Below are positions 1-7,439 of a stretch of DNA of 64,000 nucleotides, one piece after another. The notes beneath the pieces are model-generated. The model was not told where the DNA came from, ran no database searches, and saw only the letters and a list, made by a program, of their open reading frames with translations. The stretch lies in NCBI RefSeq assembly GCF_002960445.1, contig NZ_POJD01000142.1, positions 310,001 through 374,000 of the forward strand. Direction: 5' to 3'. Source of the DNA: Streptococcus suis. GTDB lineage: Bacteria; Bacillota; Bacilli; Lactobacillales; Streptococcaceae. Position 1 is the stretch's first letter, and the number at the start of each line of letters is the position of its first letter. The position numbers and the translations under genes are program-made.

Positions 1-1203
1 GGTTAGTTTTTTGACAGAAACGTCTTCCAGCTTATTGTTGGCCAGTCGGAGCTGGTTTTCGCTGGTAGTCAGGGCTGCCTTGACCGCCTCCATTCGCTTG
101 ATTGCCTTGTCAATTTCATCAATAGCCTTTTGGAAATTGGTGCTGGCTGACTGGTAATTCTTGGCAAAGGCTGTTTTGAAGGTCGCCAAATCTTCTTCAA
201 AATGAGTTATGTCGATATGCTGTTCTCTGACCAAAGCCAACTCCTGCTTGTACTTCAAGCTATTGAGCGCAGCATTTCGCAAAAGCCCTATCAACTGAAT
301 AAAGAACTGGGGACGAACCACGTACATCTTCTCGTACTTGTGGCTGACATCCACGATACCTGTGTTGTAGTAGTCGTTGTCCGCCTCCAACATGGTCACC
401 AAAACCGCATACTCGCAGTTCTTCTCCCGACGGTCCTTATCCAGTTCCTTGAAAAAGTCCTCGTTCTTGTGCTTCTTGACCGTATCGTCCGCCTCGTTCT
501 TCATCTCAAACATAATGGAGATGATTTCCACCCCATTCTCGTCCAGCTCCCGATAAATGTAATCGCCCTTGGAACCACGTGCCGACACCTGATTATCCTT
601 CTCAAAGTAAGCATTTGGAAAGGCCAACTGCCGCACCTTATTAAACTCCGCCTCGGCATAGAGCTCCAAACTCTCACCGATCGCCTTGGTCGATTGCTGG
701 GCCTTGAAATTCTTGTAAAATTCCACCTGCTCATCCGCCGCCTTGAGCCGTACCTCGTACTCCTGACGGGTGGTCGCCAGAGCCAACTCCTGCTTCTGCT
801 CCTGCACCGCCAAGGCATTCTGAGCCGCGTCTCGCTCTTTTTCCACCTGAGCCACCGCCTGCTGCAACTCCAAGTCCTTGGCTAGCTCGATTTGCCCCAA
901 TTGAGCCTTGAGTTCTTGGATTTCTTGGTCTTTTTTGGACATAGCAGAGCTGATTTCAAATTCTGTCTGACTAGCCAACTTGTCCAAGCGTGCAGTCAGA
1001 TCAAGAATTTCCTTGTCCTTGTCACCCAGTTTGGCCTGTAAATCATTTTCAGCCTTCTGGGACAATAATTCCCGTTCCCGCTCCAAACGGTCGTGGATTT
1101 CCTTATCAAACTCCGCACCACGTACCTGGGCTAAAAGCTGACTGTATTCTGTTTCATTGACCGTAAAAACGGTAGCGCAATGAGGGCAAGTAATATTGTG
1201 CAT
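1..1203 (-). CDS. DUF2130 domain-containing coiled-coil protein (3' end cut by window)
   Basis: The reading frame is open from an ATG at 1203 to the window edge, giving 401 codons with no stop, so the C-terminus is missing. The N-terminus has a CPHC pair (Cys6, Cys9), which could be half of a zinc site. Residues of about 25-185 are a long charged coiled coil rich in Glu, Lys, Gln and Ala. The following part contains the conserved core of DUF2130 proteins (FEMKNEADDTVKKHKNEDF, then EYAVLVTMLEADNDYYNTG and the YVVRPQFFIQLI region), followed by a second coiled coil. The biochemical role of the family is not established; the core resembles a nuclease-like fold in some descriptions, which I cannot test here. 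It is the only gene reading out of the left edge, and a short membrane-protein gene lies just upstream. Confidence 0.85.
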   Translation of the reverse strand, partial: MHNITCPHCATVFTVNETEYSQLLAQVRGAEFDKEIHDRLERERELLSQKAENDLQAKLGDKDKEILDLTARLDKLASQTEFEISSAMSKKDQEIQELKAQLGQIELAKDLELQQAVAQVEKERDAAQNALAVQEQKQELALATTRQEYEVRLKAADEQVEFYKNFKAQQSTKAIGESLELYAEAEFNKVRQLAFPNAYFEKDNQVSARGSKGDYIYRELDENGVEIISIMFEMKNEADDTVKKHKNEDFFKELDKDRREKNCEYAVLVTMLEADNDYYNTGIVDVSHKYEKMYVVRPQFFIQLIGLLRNAALNSLKYKQELALVREQHIDITHFEEDLATFKTAFAKNYQSASTNFQKAIDEIDKAIKRMEAVKAALTTSENQLRLANNKLEDVSVKKLT

Positions 1204-1241
1204 AATTTTTCCTTTCATCAATCAAGCTGCAACAGTTGCAA

Positions 1242-1502
1242 CTATTTCCTCTTCCTGCATATCAACCTTATCAAATTATAACAACCATATACAAGTCCAA
1301 GGACAAAAATAAAATAGAAGAAGCGAAAAATATTTCGTGGTTCTAGCCAAAACAGTCGATAGAGGACACAAATAGCCACGACTAGAAACCACCGCCAGCC
1401 CCAGGTCATTTTTCTCTTTATAAACCACTCCAACCAATCCTCACCTGAATTGTAGCGTGTTTCATAATATTCTTCTCGTATTTGAGCCCACCATCTCTTC
1501 AT
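1242..1502 (-). CDS. small two-span membrane protein, unknown function
   Basis: An 86-residue protein beginning MKRWWAQIREEYYETRYN. The start at 1502 is chosen because GAGGTG lies about 7 nt upstream; a longer reading from 1616 would run into the preceding gene and has no ribosome site. The first 40 residues are charged and aromatic. Two hydrophobic segments follow (about residues 38-54 and 59-80), ending in a basic tail RKRK, so the loops are probably cytoplasmic. It follows the SRPBCC gene by 17 nt in the same direction, which suggests co-transcription. I do not recognise a family. Confidence 0.7.
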   Translation of the reverse strand: MKRWWAQIREEYYETRYNSGEDWLEWFIKRKMTWGWRWFLVVAICVLYRLFWLEPRNIFRFFYFIFVLGLVYGCYNLIRLICRKRK

Positions 1503-1519
1503 TTGATGCACCTCATTTT

Positions 1520-1987
1520 CTACAACTTCAATTCCTTTTCTAAGAAAGCCAACCATTTTTCCTGTAATGGTTGACCTGCAGGCAGGTCCTGACCTTCTAA
1601 GAGGTTTTTGATACATTCATTCTGCACCAACCAACCTGTCATATCTTTTTGAGCATCCGCATACTCGTTACCAAAATCGACTGGGATTTCTTCCTCAAAG
1701 ACAATCAAGGTTCCTTGCTCCTGCTGGCTCAAACCGAAAGAAACCTTGGCAGTGTCCCATGTGTAAGCAATTTTTTCCTGTGGTTGATAGGCCAGCAAGC
1801 CCATGGTTTCACGGAAGTCTTCCATTTCAAAAACCAACTTGTCACCCTCAACCCTCAACTGCGGAAACCAGCGAGCAAAGCCACTATCCGTCGCCAACAA
1901 ATCCCATGCCTCCGCCAAATTAGCTGGAACAGTGTAGCAAATGTTGAGCAGATATTTCTCTGCCTCTTTTTTAACAGCAATCTTCAT
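1520..1987 (-). CDS. SRPBCC / AHSA1-like START-fold protein
   Basis: A 155-residue protein with the Activator-of-Hsp90/SRPBCC pattern: an N-terminal beta strand, then VPANLAEAWDLLATDSGFARWF (helix plus the W-x-x-[FW] element), GDKLVFEMEDF, and a C-terminal helix containing GWLVQNECIKNLLEG. Members have a helix-grip fold with a hydrophobic pocket; some bind lipids or small ligands, but most bacterial ones have no known ligand. It is transcribed from an extended -10 (TGGTATAAT, 2012-2020) close behind the hairpin that ends the GNAT gene. The start at 1987 has AGGAGTTTCGT ahead of it. The small membrane gene follows. Confidence 0.8.
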   Translation of the reverse strand: MKIAVKKEAEKYLLNICYTVPANLAEAWDLLATDSGFARWFPQLRVEGDKLVFEMEDFRETMGLLAYQPQEKIAYTWDTAKVSFGLSQQEQGTLIVFEEEIPVDFGNEYADAQKDMTGWLVQNECIKNLLEGQDLPAGQPLQEKWLAFLEKELKL

Positions 1988-2011
1988 ACGAAACTCCTAT
2001 TCTATCCTTCT

Positions 2012-2047
2012 ATTATACCAAAAAACACCGGTCTATAACCGATGTTC
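2012..2047 (-). terminator. intrinsic terminator after GNAT gene, abutting next promoter
   Basis: On the minus strand AACATCGGT, a short loop and ACCGGTGTT are followed by six T (2017-2047). The T-run merges into TGGTATAAT (2012-2020), the extended -10 of the SRPBCC gene, so termination and initiation signals touch. Confidence 0.7.
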
Positions 2048-2055
2048 TCCATTGT

Positions 2056-2511
2056 CTATAATTTTTTAATCATCAGCAAGCAGGGATTCCATTCATCCCA
2101 GAGGGTCGGAAATACCTCTAACTTGACAAAACCACAGGATTTATAAAAAGCAATGGTCTGGTCGTATTCCTTATAATGCCCTTCATCCACTGTCTTGACT
2201 TGCAAGTAGGCATAGTCCTTCCGAGCCTCTTCCTCCAAGGCTTGCATGAGCAAACGTCCAATTCCCTGGCGATGATAGGCTTTCTTGATGCCCATACAAT
2301 GAACATCTCCGCAAGCCTCCGAAGAATTAGTCAGGGTCACAAAACCAACAGCTTCATCAGCATCATAGGCAGCCCATAGCGGCAAGGCAGAGCCATCTTG
2401 AATGTAAGCTCTGGTACTCTCAGGCAAACCAAACCATTCTGGCAAGTCCGCCAACACCTCCTCGATAATCCTTGCCTTGTCAGCGACAGTTGATACAGTT
2501 ACAATCTTCAT
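2056..2511 (-). CDS. GNAT family N-acetyltransferase
   Basis: A 151-residue single-domain acetyltransferase. The acetyl-CoA binding signature is visible as GIKKAYHRQGIGRLLMQAL (about residues 74-92; R/Q-x-x-G-x-G/A type), preceded by the beta4 strand EACGDVHCM. The C-terminal QTIAFYKSCGFVKLEVF is the usual beta6/beta7 element (A-x-x-F-Y-x-x-x-G-F). Proteins of this shape transfer an acetyl group to a small amine; the substrate cannot be read from the sequence. The gene starts at 2511 behind AAAAGGAGTAAAA. A 21-codon reading frame with its own strong ribosome site precedes it by 19 nt, under a consensus promoter. Confidence 0.85.
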   Translation of the reverse strand: MKIVTVSTVADKARIIEEVLADLPEWFGLPESTRAYIQDGSALPLWAAYDADEAVGFVTLTNSSEACGDVHCMGIKKAYHRQGIGRLLMQALEEEARKDYAYLQVKTVDEGHYKEYDQTIAFYKSCGFVKLEVFPTLWDEWNPCLLMIKKL

Positions 2512-2530
2512 TTTTACTCCTTTTGGGAGA

Positions 2531-2596
2531 TTAGTTTCTGATAACCTCCCCTTGATACATTTTTTCTACAGCAATTCTATTTTTTAATACTTTCAT
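2531..2596 (-). CDS. possible 21-residue leader peptide or micro-ORF
   Basis: ATG at 2596 to TAA at 2531 encodes 21 residues starting MKVLKNRIAVEK. It has a strong purine-rich ribosome site (AAAGGGGGCG, 8 nt spacing) and lies directly downstream of a near-consensus promoter (2625-2653). It ends 19 nt before the GNAT start. I see no attenuator hairpin between them. It may be a translated leader, a tiny protein or the remnant of a larger gene; translation is inferred only from the ribosome site. Confidence 0.4.
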   Translation of the reverse strand: MKVLKNRIAVEKMYQGEVIRN

Positions 2597-2624
2597 CTCA
2601 ATCGCCCCCTTTCTATTTTGTTCT

Positions 2625-2653
2625 ATTATATAGCATTTCTTTTAGTATTTCAA
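2625..2653 (-). promoter_or_regulatory. sigma-A promoter of the micro-ORF/GNAT transcript
   Basis: The minus strand reads TTGAAA (2648-2653), a 17-bp spacer, then TATAAT (2625-2630). This is a near-perfect vegetative promoter placed about 30 nt upstream of the micro-ORF start. Confidence 0.8.
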
Positions 2654-2672
2654 TCCGTCCTCTCCCGATTTG

Positions 2673-2681
2673 TGCTATACT
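2673..2681 (+). promoter_or_regulatory. extended -10 promoter for HAD-pepT
   Basis: TGCTATACT (2673-2681) is an extended -10 element 27 nt before the HAD start codon. There is no good -35. It is divergent from the GNAT promoter about 20 bp away. Confidence 0.55.
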
Positions 2682-2708
2682 AGATGTATTGGAAACAAGG
2701 AGGAATAT

Positions 2709-3524
2709 ATGATTAAATTACTCGCCCTTGATATGGACGGAACGCTCTTAAATGAGGAAAAAGAACTGATGCAACCGCAAATCGATGCCATTCATAAAGC
2801 GGTTAAAGCTGGTGTGACAGTTGTGCTCTGTACAGGACGGCCTTTGGTTGGCGTCAAACCCTTTGTTCAACAATTAGGATTTGATACAGAAGACGAATAC
2901 ATCATTGTTAACAATGGTTGTTCAACGCATTCGACAAAGGATTGGAGCTTGATTGACTGGGAAGAACTGTCTATTGCTGATATTGACTATCTTGCTACTT
3001 TTATTGAGAATGACCATGTACAGATTTCCCTCTTCGATGAGGAAGACTATTTCGTTCTTGCGGAAAAAGCCAATGACCGAGTGAACTTGGATGCTAGTTT
3101 AGTCGGTATGACACCTCAGCCAATTGACTTGGACGAGGCAACATCTGGTAAACACCGCTTCTTTGAAGCCATGTTTGTCGGTGAAAAAGAGCATATCGAT
3201 ATCTTTGAAAACCAACATAACTCTGTACTCAGTCAGAAATACTCCACCGTTCGTTCACAAGACTATCTCTTGGAAATTTTACCAAACGGTGCCAGCAAGG
3301 CTTCTGGTCTTAAAAAATTGGCAGACCGCCTGGGGATTTTACCTGAGGAAATCATGGCTATGGGAGATGCCAACAACGACCTTGAAATGATTGAATTTGC
3401 TGGACTTGGTATTGCCATGGGCAACGCCAATGAACATGTCAAGGCTATCGCCCAAGACATCACAGATACCAATGAAAACAACGGCGTTGCCAAAGCCATT
3501 GAAAAACATATTTTAAACAAATAA
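2709..3524 (+). CDS. Cof-type HAD-IIB sugar-phosphatase (YidA-like)
   Basis: A 271-residue HAD phosphatase. Motif I is LALDMDGTLLN (Asp8 nucleophile, Asp10 acid/base). Motif II is VVLCTGRP, the lysine lies in GASKASGLKKL, and motif IV is MAMGDANNDLEMI, all in the order of Cof/IIB members with a C2B cap between motifs II and III. The family dephosphorylates sugar phosphates and related metabolites in the cytoplasm; the preferred substrate is not readable. The start at 2709 was preferred over an in-frame upstream Met because AAGGAGGA lies 5 nt ahead of it. Peptidase T follows after 9 nt, so the two are probably co-transcribed. Confidence 0.9.
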   Translation: MIKLLALDMDGTLLNEEKELMQPQIDAIHKAVKAGVTVVLCTGRPLVGVKPFVQQLGFDTEDEYIIVNNGCSTHSTKDWSLIDWEELSIADIDYLATFIENDHVQISLFDEEDYFVLAEKANDRVNLDASLVGMTPQPIDLDEATSGKHRFFEAMFVGEKEHIDIFENQHNSVLSQKYSTVRSQDYLLEILPNGASKASGLKKLADRLGILPEEIMAMGDANNDLEMIEFAGLGIAMGNANEHVKAIAQDITDTNENNGVAKAIEKHILNK

Positions 3525-3533
3525 GGAGACACT

Positions 3534-4754
3534 ATGAAATACCCAACACTCTTAGACCGTTTTTTAGTCTATGTCAAAGAAAATACTCGCTCAGATGAAA
3601 ATTCGACAACTACACCTTCTACCCAAAACCAAGTCGAGTTTGCACAGAATATCCTTCTGCCTGAAATGAAACGCATCGGCCTGCAGGATGTTCACTACTT
3701 ACCAAATGGTTTTGCAGTGGGAACACTCCCTACCAACGACCCGAGTTTGACACGCAAGATTGGTTTTATCGCCCACATGGATACAGCTGACTTCAACGCA
3801 GAAGGTGTCAATCCACAAATCATCGAAAACTACGACGGCAATCCTATTGCCTTGGGAACTTCTGGCTATGAATTGCATCCAAAAGACTTCCCACAACTGG
3901 CTAACTACCAGGGGCAAACCCTGATTACCACTGACGGTACTACCTTGCTAGGCTCTGATGACAAGTCAGGAATTGCAGAGATCATGACGGCTATCGAGTA
4001 CCTAGTCCAAAATCCCGACATCAAACATTGCGAAATCCGTGTCGGCTTTGGTCCTGACGAAGAAATCGGTGTCGGTGCGGACAAGTTTGATGTGGAAGAC
4101 TTCGATGTGGACTTTGCCTACACCATGGACGGGGGACCGCTGGGGGAACTCCAGTACGAAACTTTCTCAGCAGCTGCTGCCAAGATTGACTTCCTTGGGC
4201 GCAACGTCCATCCAGGTTCTGCCAAAGACCAGATGATCAACGCCTTCCAGATGGCTATTGATTTCCACAATGCCCTTCCAGAAACAGACCGCCCAGAAAA
4301 AACTGAAGGCTATGAAGGTTTCTTCCACTTGATGAACATGGAGGGTAGCGTTGATACTGCTTCTACCACCTACATCATCCGCGACTTTGAGGAAGAGGAT
4401 TTCCTTGCCCGCAAACAGCTCATGCTGGACATTGCTGACAAAATGAATGCCAAGTTTGACACGCCACGCGTTATCGTCAACCTGCATGACCAATACTACA
4501 ACATGAAGAAAATCATCGAAAAAGACATGACCCCAATCAACATCGCAAAAGATGTCATGGAAAAGCTGGATATCAAGCCACTGATTGAGCCAGTTCGTGG
4601 AGGAACAGACGGCTCTAAGATTTCCTTCATGGGCATTCCAACGCCAAATATCTTCGCTGGTGGTGAAAACATGCACGGCCGCTTCGAGTTCGTCAGCCTG
4701 CAAACCATGGAAAAAGCTGTTGATGTGATTTTAGGTATTGTAGCTTACAAATAA
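3534..4754 (+). CDS. pepT: peptidase T (tripeptide aminopeptidase)
   Basis: A 406-residue M20B metallopeptidase that removes the N-terminal residue from tripeptides in the cytoplasm and feeds peptide-derived amino acids into metabolism. Zinc-site motifs are in order: IAHMDT (His81, Asp83), GSDDKSG (Asp142), GPDEEIG (catalytic Glu176 and ligand Glu177), [14 protein letters not shown], and the C-terminal RGGTDGS and GGENMHG. The dimerisation domain [12 protein letters not shown] sits in the middle. Length equals the usual PepT length and nothing is missing. It is preceded by AAGGAGACACT and ends at a clear hairpin terminator. Confidence 0.96.
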   Translation: MKYPTLLDRFLVYVKENTRSDENSTTTPSTQNQVEFAQNILLPEMKRIGLQDVHYLPNGFAVGTLPTNDPSLTRKIGFIAHMDTADFNAEGVNPQIIENYDGNPIALGTSGYELHPKDFPQLANYQGQTLITTDGTTLLGSDDKSGIAEIMTAIEYLVQNPDIKHCEIRVGFGPDEEIGVGADKFDVEDFDVDFAYTMDGGPLGELQYETFSAAAAKIDFLGRNVHPGSAKDQMINAFQMAIDFHNALPETDRPEKTEGYEGFFHLMNMEGSVDTASTTYIIRDFEEEDFLARKQLMLDIADKMNAKFDTPRVIVNLHDQYYNMKKIIEKDMTPINIAKDVMEKLDIKPLIEPVRGGTDGSKISFMGIPTPNIFAGGENMHGRFEFVSLQTMEKAVDVILGIVAYK

Positions 4755-4759
4755 AAAAG

Positions 4760-4793
4760 AAAAGTAGGTTTTCTGAAAAAATCTACTTTTTTT
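4760..4793 (+). terminator. terminator after pepT
   Basis: AAAGTAG..TTTT is opposed by AAAA..CTACTTT and followed by a T-run. It lies 6 nt after the pepT stop. Confidence 0.75.
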
Positions 4794-4814
4794 GAAAATT
4801 GTTCGACATAACTA

Positions 4815-4843
4815 TTGTATTATTTAAATAATACTGCTATAAT
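4815..4843 (+). promoter_or_regulatory. promoter with 18-bp palindromic operator in the spacer
   Basis: TTGTAT (4815-4820), a 17-bp spacer and TATAAT (4838-4843), the latter preceded by TGC. The spacer is occupied by a perfect 18-bp palindrome, GTATTATTTAAATAATAC (4817-4834). Its position between -35 and -10 is that of a repressor operator. The regulator is unknown. Confidence 0.65.
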
Positions 4844-4873
4844 AGAACCATCAAAAAGAAATGGAGTTTTATT

Positions 4874-5272
4874 ATGACAGAAGAAACATTTGCACAAGGT
4901 ATTTTAGTTGGGCTTTGGGGAGCCGGTATGATTTTTTCACTCATTTGGTATGTCCTCGTAACTATTTCCAACTTCATCCTCTTTAAAAAAGCTGGCTATG
5001 CTGGTTGGAAATCTCTCATTCCTTTCTACAACCTATACGTCCAACAATGTATCACATTTGGCGAAGACAAGGGTTGGTTTATCCTCTTCTTACTCATCCC
5101 ACTTGCTGGACCACTTTATGGTATTTATTTGACTTACTGCTATGGTAAAGCATTTGGTTTGTCTGATATTCAAGCCATCTTCTATGTCTTGTTTACACCA
5201 CTTTTCAATGTCTACATCGCCTTCAATGACGGAAGCCGTTACCAAGGTCCACAAACTTTCTTTATTGACTAA
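4874..5272 (+). CDS. DUF5684 multi-pass membrane protein
   Basis: A 132-residue integral membrane protein with about three hydrophobic spans (residues 9-35, 65-90 and 97-115). The sequence KKAGYAGWKSLIPFYNLYV is the hallmark of the DUF5684 family (GxxGWxxxIPxYN). These proteins are found next to signal-peptidase or secretion genes in some Firmicutes, but no function is established. The gene stands alone: own promoter upstream, own terminator downstream, and GGAG ahead of the start. The palindrome inside its promoter suggests conditional expression. Confidence 0.8.
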   Translation: MTEETFAQGILVGLWGAGMIFSLIWYVLVTISNFILFKKAGYAGWKSLIPFYNLYVQQCITFGEDKGWFILFLLIPLAGPLYGIYLTYCYGKAFGLSDIQAIFYVLFTPLFNVYIAFNDGSRYQGPQTFFID

Positions 5273-5280
5273 TATCAAAT

Positions 5281-5315
5281 GAAGCAACTTTTCCTAGCTG
5301 GAAGGGTTGCTTTTA
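5281..5315 (+). terminator. terminator after DUF5684 gene
   Basis: GAAGCAAC with TTTTCC on the left and GGAA with GTTGCTTTT on the right form a long stem followed by T-rich sequence. Confidence 0.7.
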
Positions 5316-5352
5316 CTTTTTTAAAAAATATATAAAAAATTTATATAATTAC

Positions 5353-5381
5353 TTGATTTTAGTAAATGATAGGTATATAAT
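5353..5381 (+). promoter_or_regulatory. padR operon promoter with AT-rich inverted repeats
   Basis: TTGATT (5353-5358), 17-bp spacer, TATAAT (5376-5381). Inverted repeats of the TATATA type lie at about 5328-5346 and 5374-5391, the second covering the -10. PadR regulators commonly bind AT-rich dyads at their own promoters, so autoregulation is likely (inference). Confidence 0.55.
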
Positions 5382-5422
5382 TTATATATAAAATAATTAC
5401 ATAAAGATAAAGAGGTGATTTC

Positions 5423-5740
5423 ATGTACTACCCCGTATCCTCTATCTTGATTGAATTTCTGATCTTGGCCATCGTGGAGAAACAAGATTCTTATGGCTAT
5501 GAAATCAGTCAAACCATCAAGATAGTTGCTGATATAAAGGAATCCACGCTCTACCCTATCTTGAAGAAACTGGAAAAGGCGGGCTACGTCACCACCTATA
5601 CCCAAGAATTTCAAGGGAGAAAGAGAAAATACTACACCATCACACCTGCTGGACGTGAGCACATCCCCTTCCTGCAAGGTGAATGGAATACCTACAAAGA
5701 CCATATCGACGGAATTATAGAAGGGAGCCTACGAAAATGA
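5423..5740 (+). CDS. PadR family transcriptional regulator
   Basis: A 105-residue winged-helix protein of the short PadR class. The diagnostic core is LILAIVEKQDSYGYEISQTI followed by STLYPILKKLEKAGYVTTY (recognition helix) and the beta wing EFQGRKRKYYTITPAGRE. Such dimers repress neighbouring envelope-stress or multidrug genes and release DNA on ligand binding. The start has AGAGGTGATTTC ahead of it. Its stop overlaps the start of the next gene by ATGA, so it is translationally coupled to the DUF1700/DUF4097 genes, which are its probable target. Confidence 0.9.
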   Translation: MYYPVSSILIEFLILAIVEKQDSYGYEISQTIKIVADIKESTLYPILKKLEKAGYVTTYTQEFQGRKRKYYTITPAGREHIPFLQGEWNTYKDHIDGIIEGSLRK

Positions 5741-6849
5741 CACGCGCAGAGTATTTGAACAAACTAGAACAAGCACTGACACAACTCCATCCAAGTGCTA
5801 GACAGGAGGCTTTAGACTACTTCAATGAATATTTTGATGAAAAAGGTGATGACCAGACAGCCATTGCTGAACTAGGTAACCCCCAAGAAGCAGCAAAAGA
5901 AATCATCGCCAACCTACCCGAAGATGCCCTAATTGCTAAGGAAGACCAGACCGATCAACATTCATCCAAACCATTTGATTTCAACTTTGATTTTGACTTT
6001 CAATTTGACTGGGAGAATTTTTTCAACAATTTCAAACACTCAGCCTATCAAGCTAGGGAAAGAATGGAATTGAAGGCGAAATGCGAAGAATTACCTGATT
6101 TTTCAAATCTACTGATTTCGCTCGAAGATCAGGCTCTTAGTGTTCAAACTTATGACGGAGAAACTGTCTTATTGCACAACCCTGTTTCAGAAGATGGCAA
6201 CTACCAGGCTTTTGACTATCAACTGGTTCAGGATAGTTTGTACCTAACAAGCAATCCTTCCCCTAATCACCTCTTCTTCTCAAATAATCAAACTAGCTCT
6301 GCTATTCTCAAAATCCCTAAAAAACTCCTGCCCCTTACCAATCTTAATCTACACACAAGAGATAGCAGTCTAACCATGGTAGATGTGCAAGTAAGTGAAC
6401 AGTTGGTCCTTAAGGCAACTGACACTAGTCTGACAATGTCGGATCTACAAAGTCCTCTAGCTTCTCTACAGCTAGAAGATACTACCTTATCTATTTCAGG
6501 TGGGCAATCAAGGGATTTGACACTGAAAGCTAGTGATTCTATCATCAATCTGACAAGTCTTAACCTGTCACATGCCCGCATAGAATTAGAAGATTGCGTC
6601 TGGAAGTTGAAGGATTTTGTCCTTGAAAAGAGCCTAAACTGTCAGGCTGAAGATTCTGTCCTAACCTTTAAACCAAATACAGACATCAGTTTGGACATCT
6701 GGGAGGAAGATTCTAGCCTCAAACTTCCAAAGGATAAGGCGTTTACCATGATGAAAGAGGATAACACCACTCATCTCAGCTACAAGCAAGAAAATAGCCC
6801 TGCTCAGCTAGTTATTCATTGTCAAGACTGCCAGCTAAATATGGGATAA
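5737..6849 (+). CDS. DUF1700 + DUF4097 fusion protein
   Basis: A 370-residue protein. Residues 1-60 are a DUF1700 helical domain (EYLNKLEQAL...DYFNEYFDEKG...ELGNPQEAAKEI). An unusual linker follows in which Phe, Asp and Asn alternate (around residues 82-100). The C-terminal two thirds form a repetitive beta-rich DUF4097 domain with recurring strands such as SSLTMVDVQV, TSLTMSDLQ, TTLSISGGQ and SIINLTSLNL. The DUF4097 fold is a right-handed beta helix-like putative adhesin domain; the function is not proven. No transmembrane segment is seen, so this copy is probably cytoplasmic or peripheral. The start at 5737 overlaps the padR stop, with GAAGGGAGC upstream. Confidence 0.82.
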   Translation: MTRAEYLNKLEQALTQLHPSARQEALDYFNEYFDEKGDDQTAIAELGNPQEAAKEIIANLPEDALIAKEDQTDQHSSKPFDFNFDFDFQFDWENFFNNFKHSAYQARERMELKAKCEELPDFSNLLISLEDQALSVQTYDGETVLLHNPVSEDGNYQAFDYQLVQDSLYLTSNPSPNHLFFSNNQTSSAILKIPKKLLPLTNLNLHTRDSSLTMVDVQVSEQLVLKATDTSLTMSDLQSPLASLQLEDTTLSISGGQSRDLTLKASDSIINLTSLNLSHARIELEDCVWKLKDFVLEKSLNCQAEDSVLTFKPNTDISLDIWEEDSSLKLPKDKAFTMMKEDNTTHLSYKQENSPAQLVIHCQDCQLNMG

Positions 6850-6860
6850 AGGAGGTTCCT

Positions 6861-7439
6861 ATGAATCGCAAAGAATATTTACAGAAACTTGAAAAACATC
6901 TCAAACACTTGCCAAAAGAAGATTTTCAAGATACCTTGGACTATTTCAATGAATTTTTCGATGAGAAAGAAAACGACGAAGAAGCTATTCAAGAATTAGG
7001 CAGTCCAAAAGAGGCCGCCCGTGAAATTCTAGCAACCCTCTACGAAAAAGAGCGGACGGAAGATAAGCCAAATACCCGCAATATGGTCTGGTTGACCATC
7101 CTCGCCATCCTTGCCGCACCAATAGGCATCCCCCTAGCAATCAGCTTGGTCGCCCTCTTCATTACCCTTCTCATACTCATCTTCAGCGCCTTTCTACTCC
7201 TAATCTCACTCTGGATTGTCCTCCTCAGTCTAGCAATCGCCCAGCTTCTCCTCGCCTTCGACCTCTTTACGCTCTCATGGTCCTCCTCCCTCCTCTTCAC
7301 AGGGCTAGCCCTCGTCTGTTTGGCACTCACCCTCTTGGGTAGTAAATTCACTCTAGACCTTGGAAGCAAAACCTTCTTGCTTGTTTTACACTGGATACAA
7401 AGAACCATTCGCAAAGGAGATTATCATGAAAGAGCTTAA
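6861..7439 (+). CDS. DUF1700 integral membrane protein
   Basis: A 192-residue protein. Residues 1-62 are a second DUF1700 domain (MNRKEYLQKLEKHLKHLP, DYFNEFFDEKENDEEAIQELGSPKEAAREIL), close to that of the preceding gene. Four strongly hydrophobic segments follow between about residues 75 and 180. DUF1700 proteins accompany PadR regulators in many Firmicutes and are thought to be membrane partners of DUF4097 proteins. The start at 6861 follows AAAGGAGG by 6 nt; 11 nt separate it from the upstream stop. The stop lies inside the next gene (14-nt overlap), indicating coupling. Confidence 0.85.
   Translation: MNRKEYLQKLEKHLKHLPKEDFQDTLDYFNEFFDEKENDEEAIQELGSPKEAAREILATLYEKERTEDKPNTRNMVWLTILAILAAPIGIPLAISLVALFITLLILIFSAFLLLISLWIVLLSLAIAQLLLAFDLFTLSWSSSLLFTGLALVCLALTLLGSKFTLDLGSKTFLLVLHWIQRTIRKGDYHERA

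Noticed and set aside
202..885. 227-codon plus-strand frame opposite the DUF2130 gene
   Set aside because: Antisense shadow of a coiled-coil gene; low-complexity Leu/Val-rich product without ribosome site.
4167..4703. 178-codon frame opposite pepT
   Set aside because: Antisense shadow of a well-conserved gene with intact motifs.
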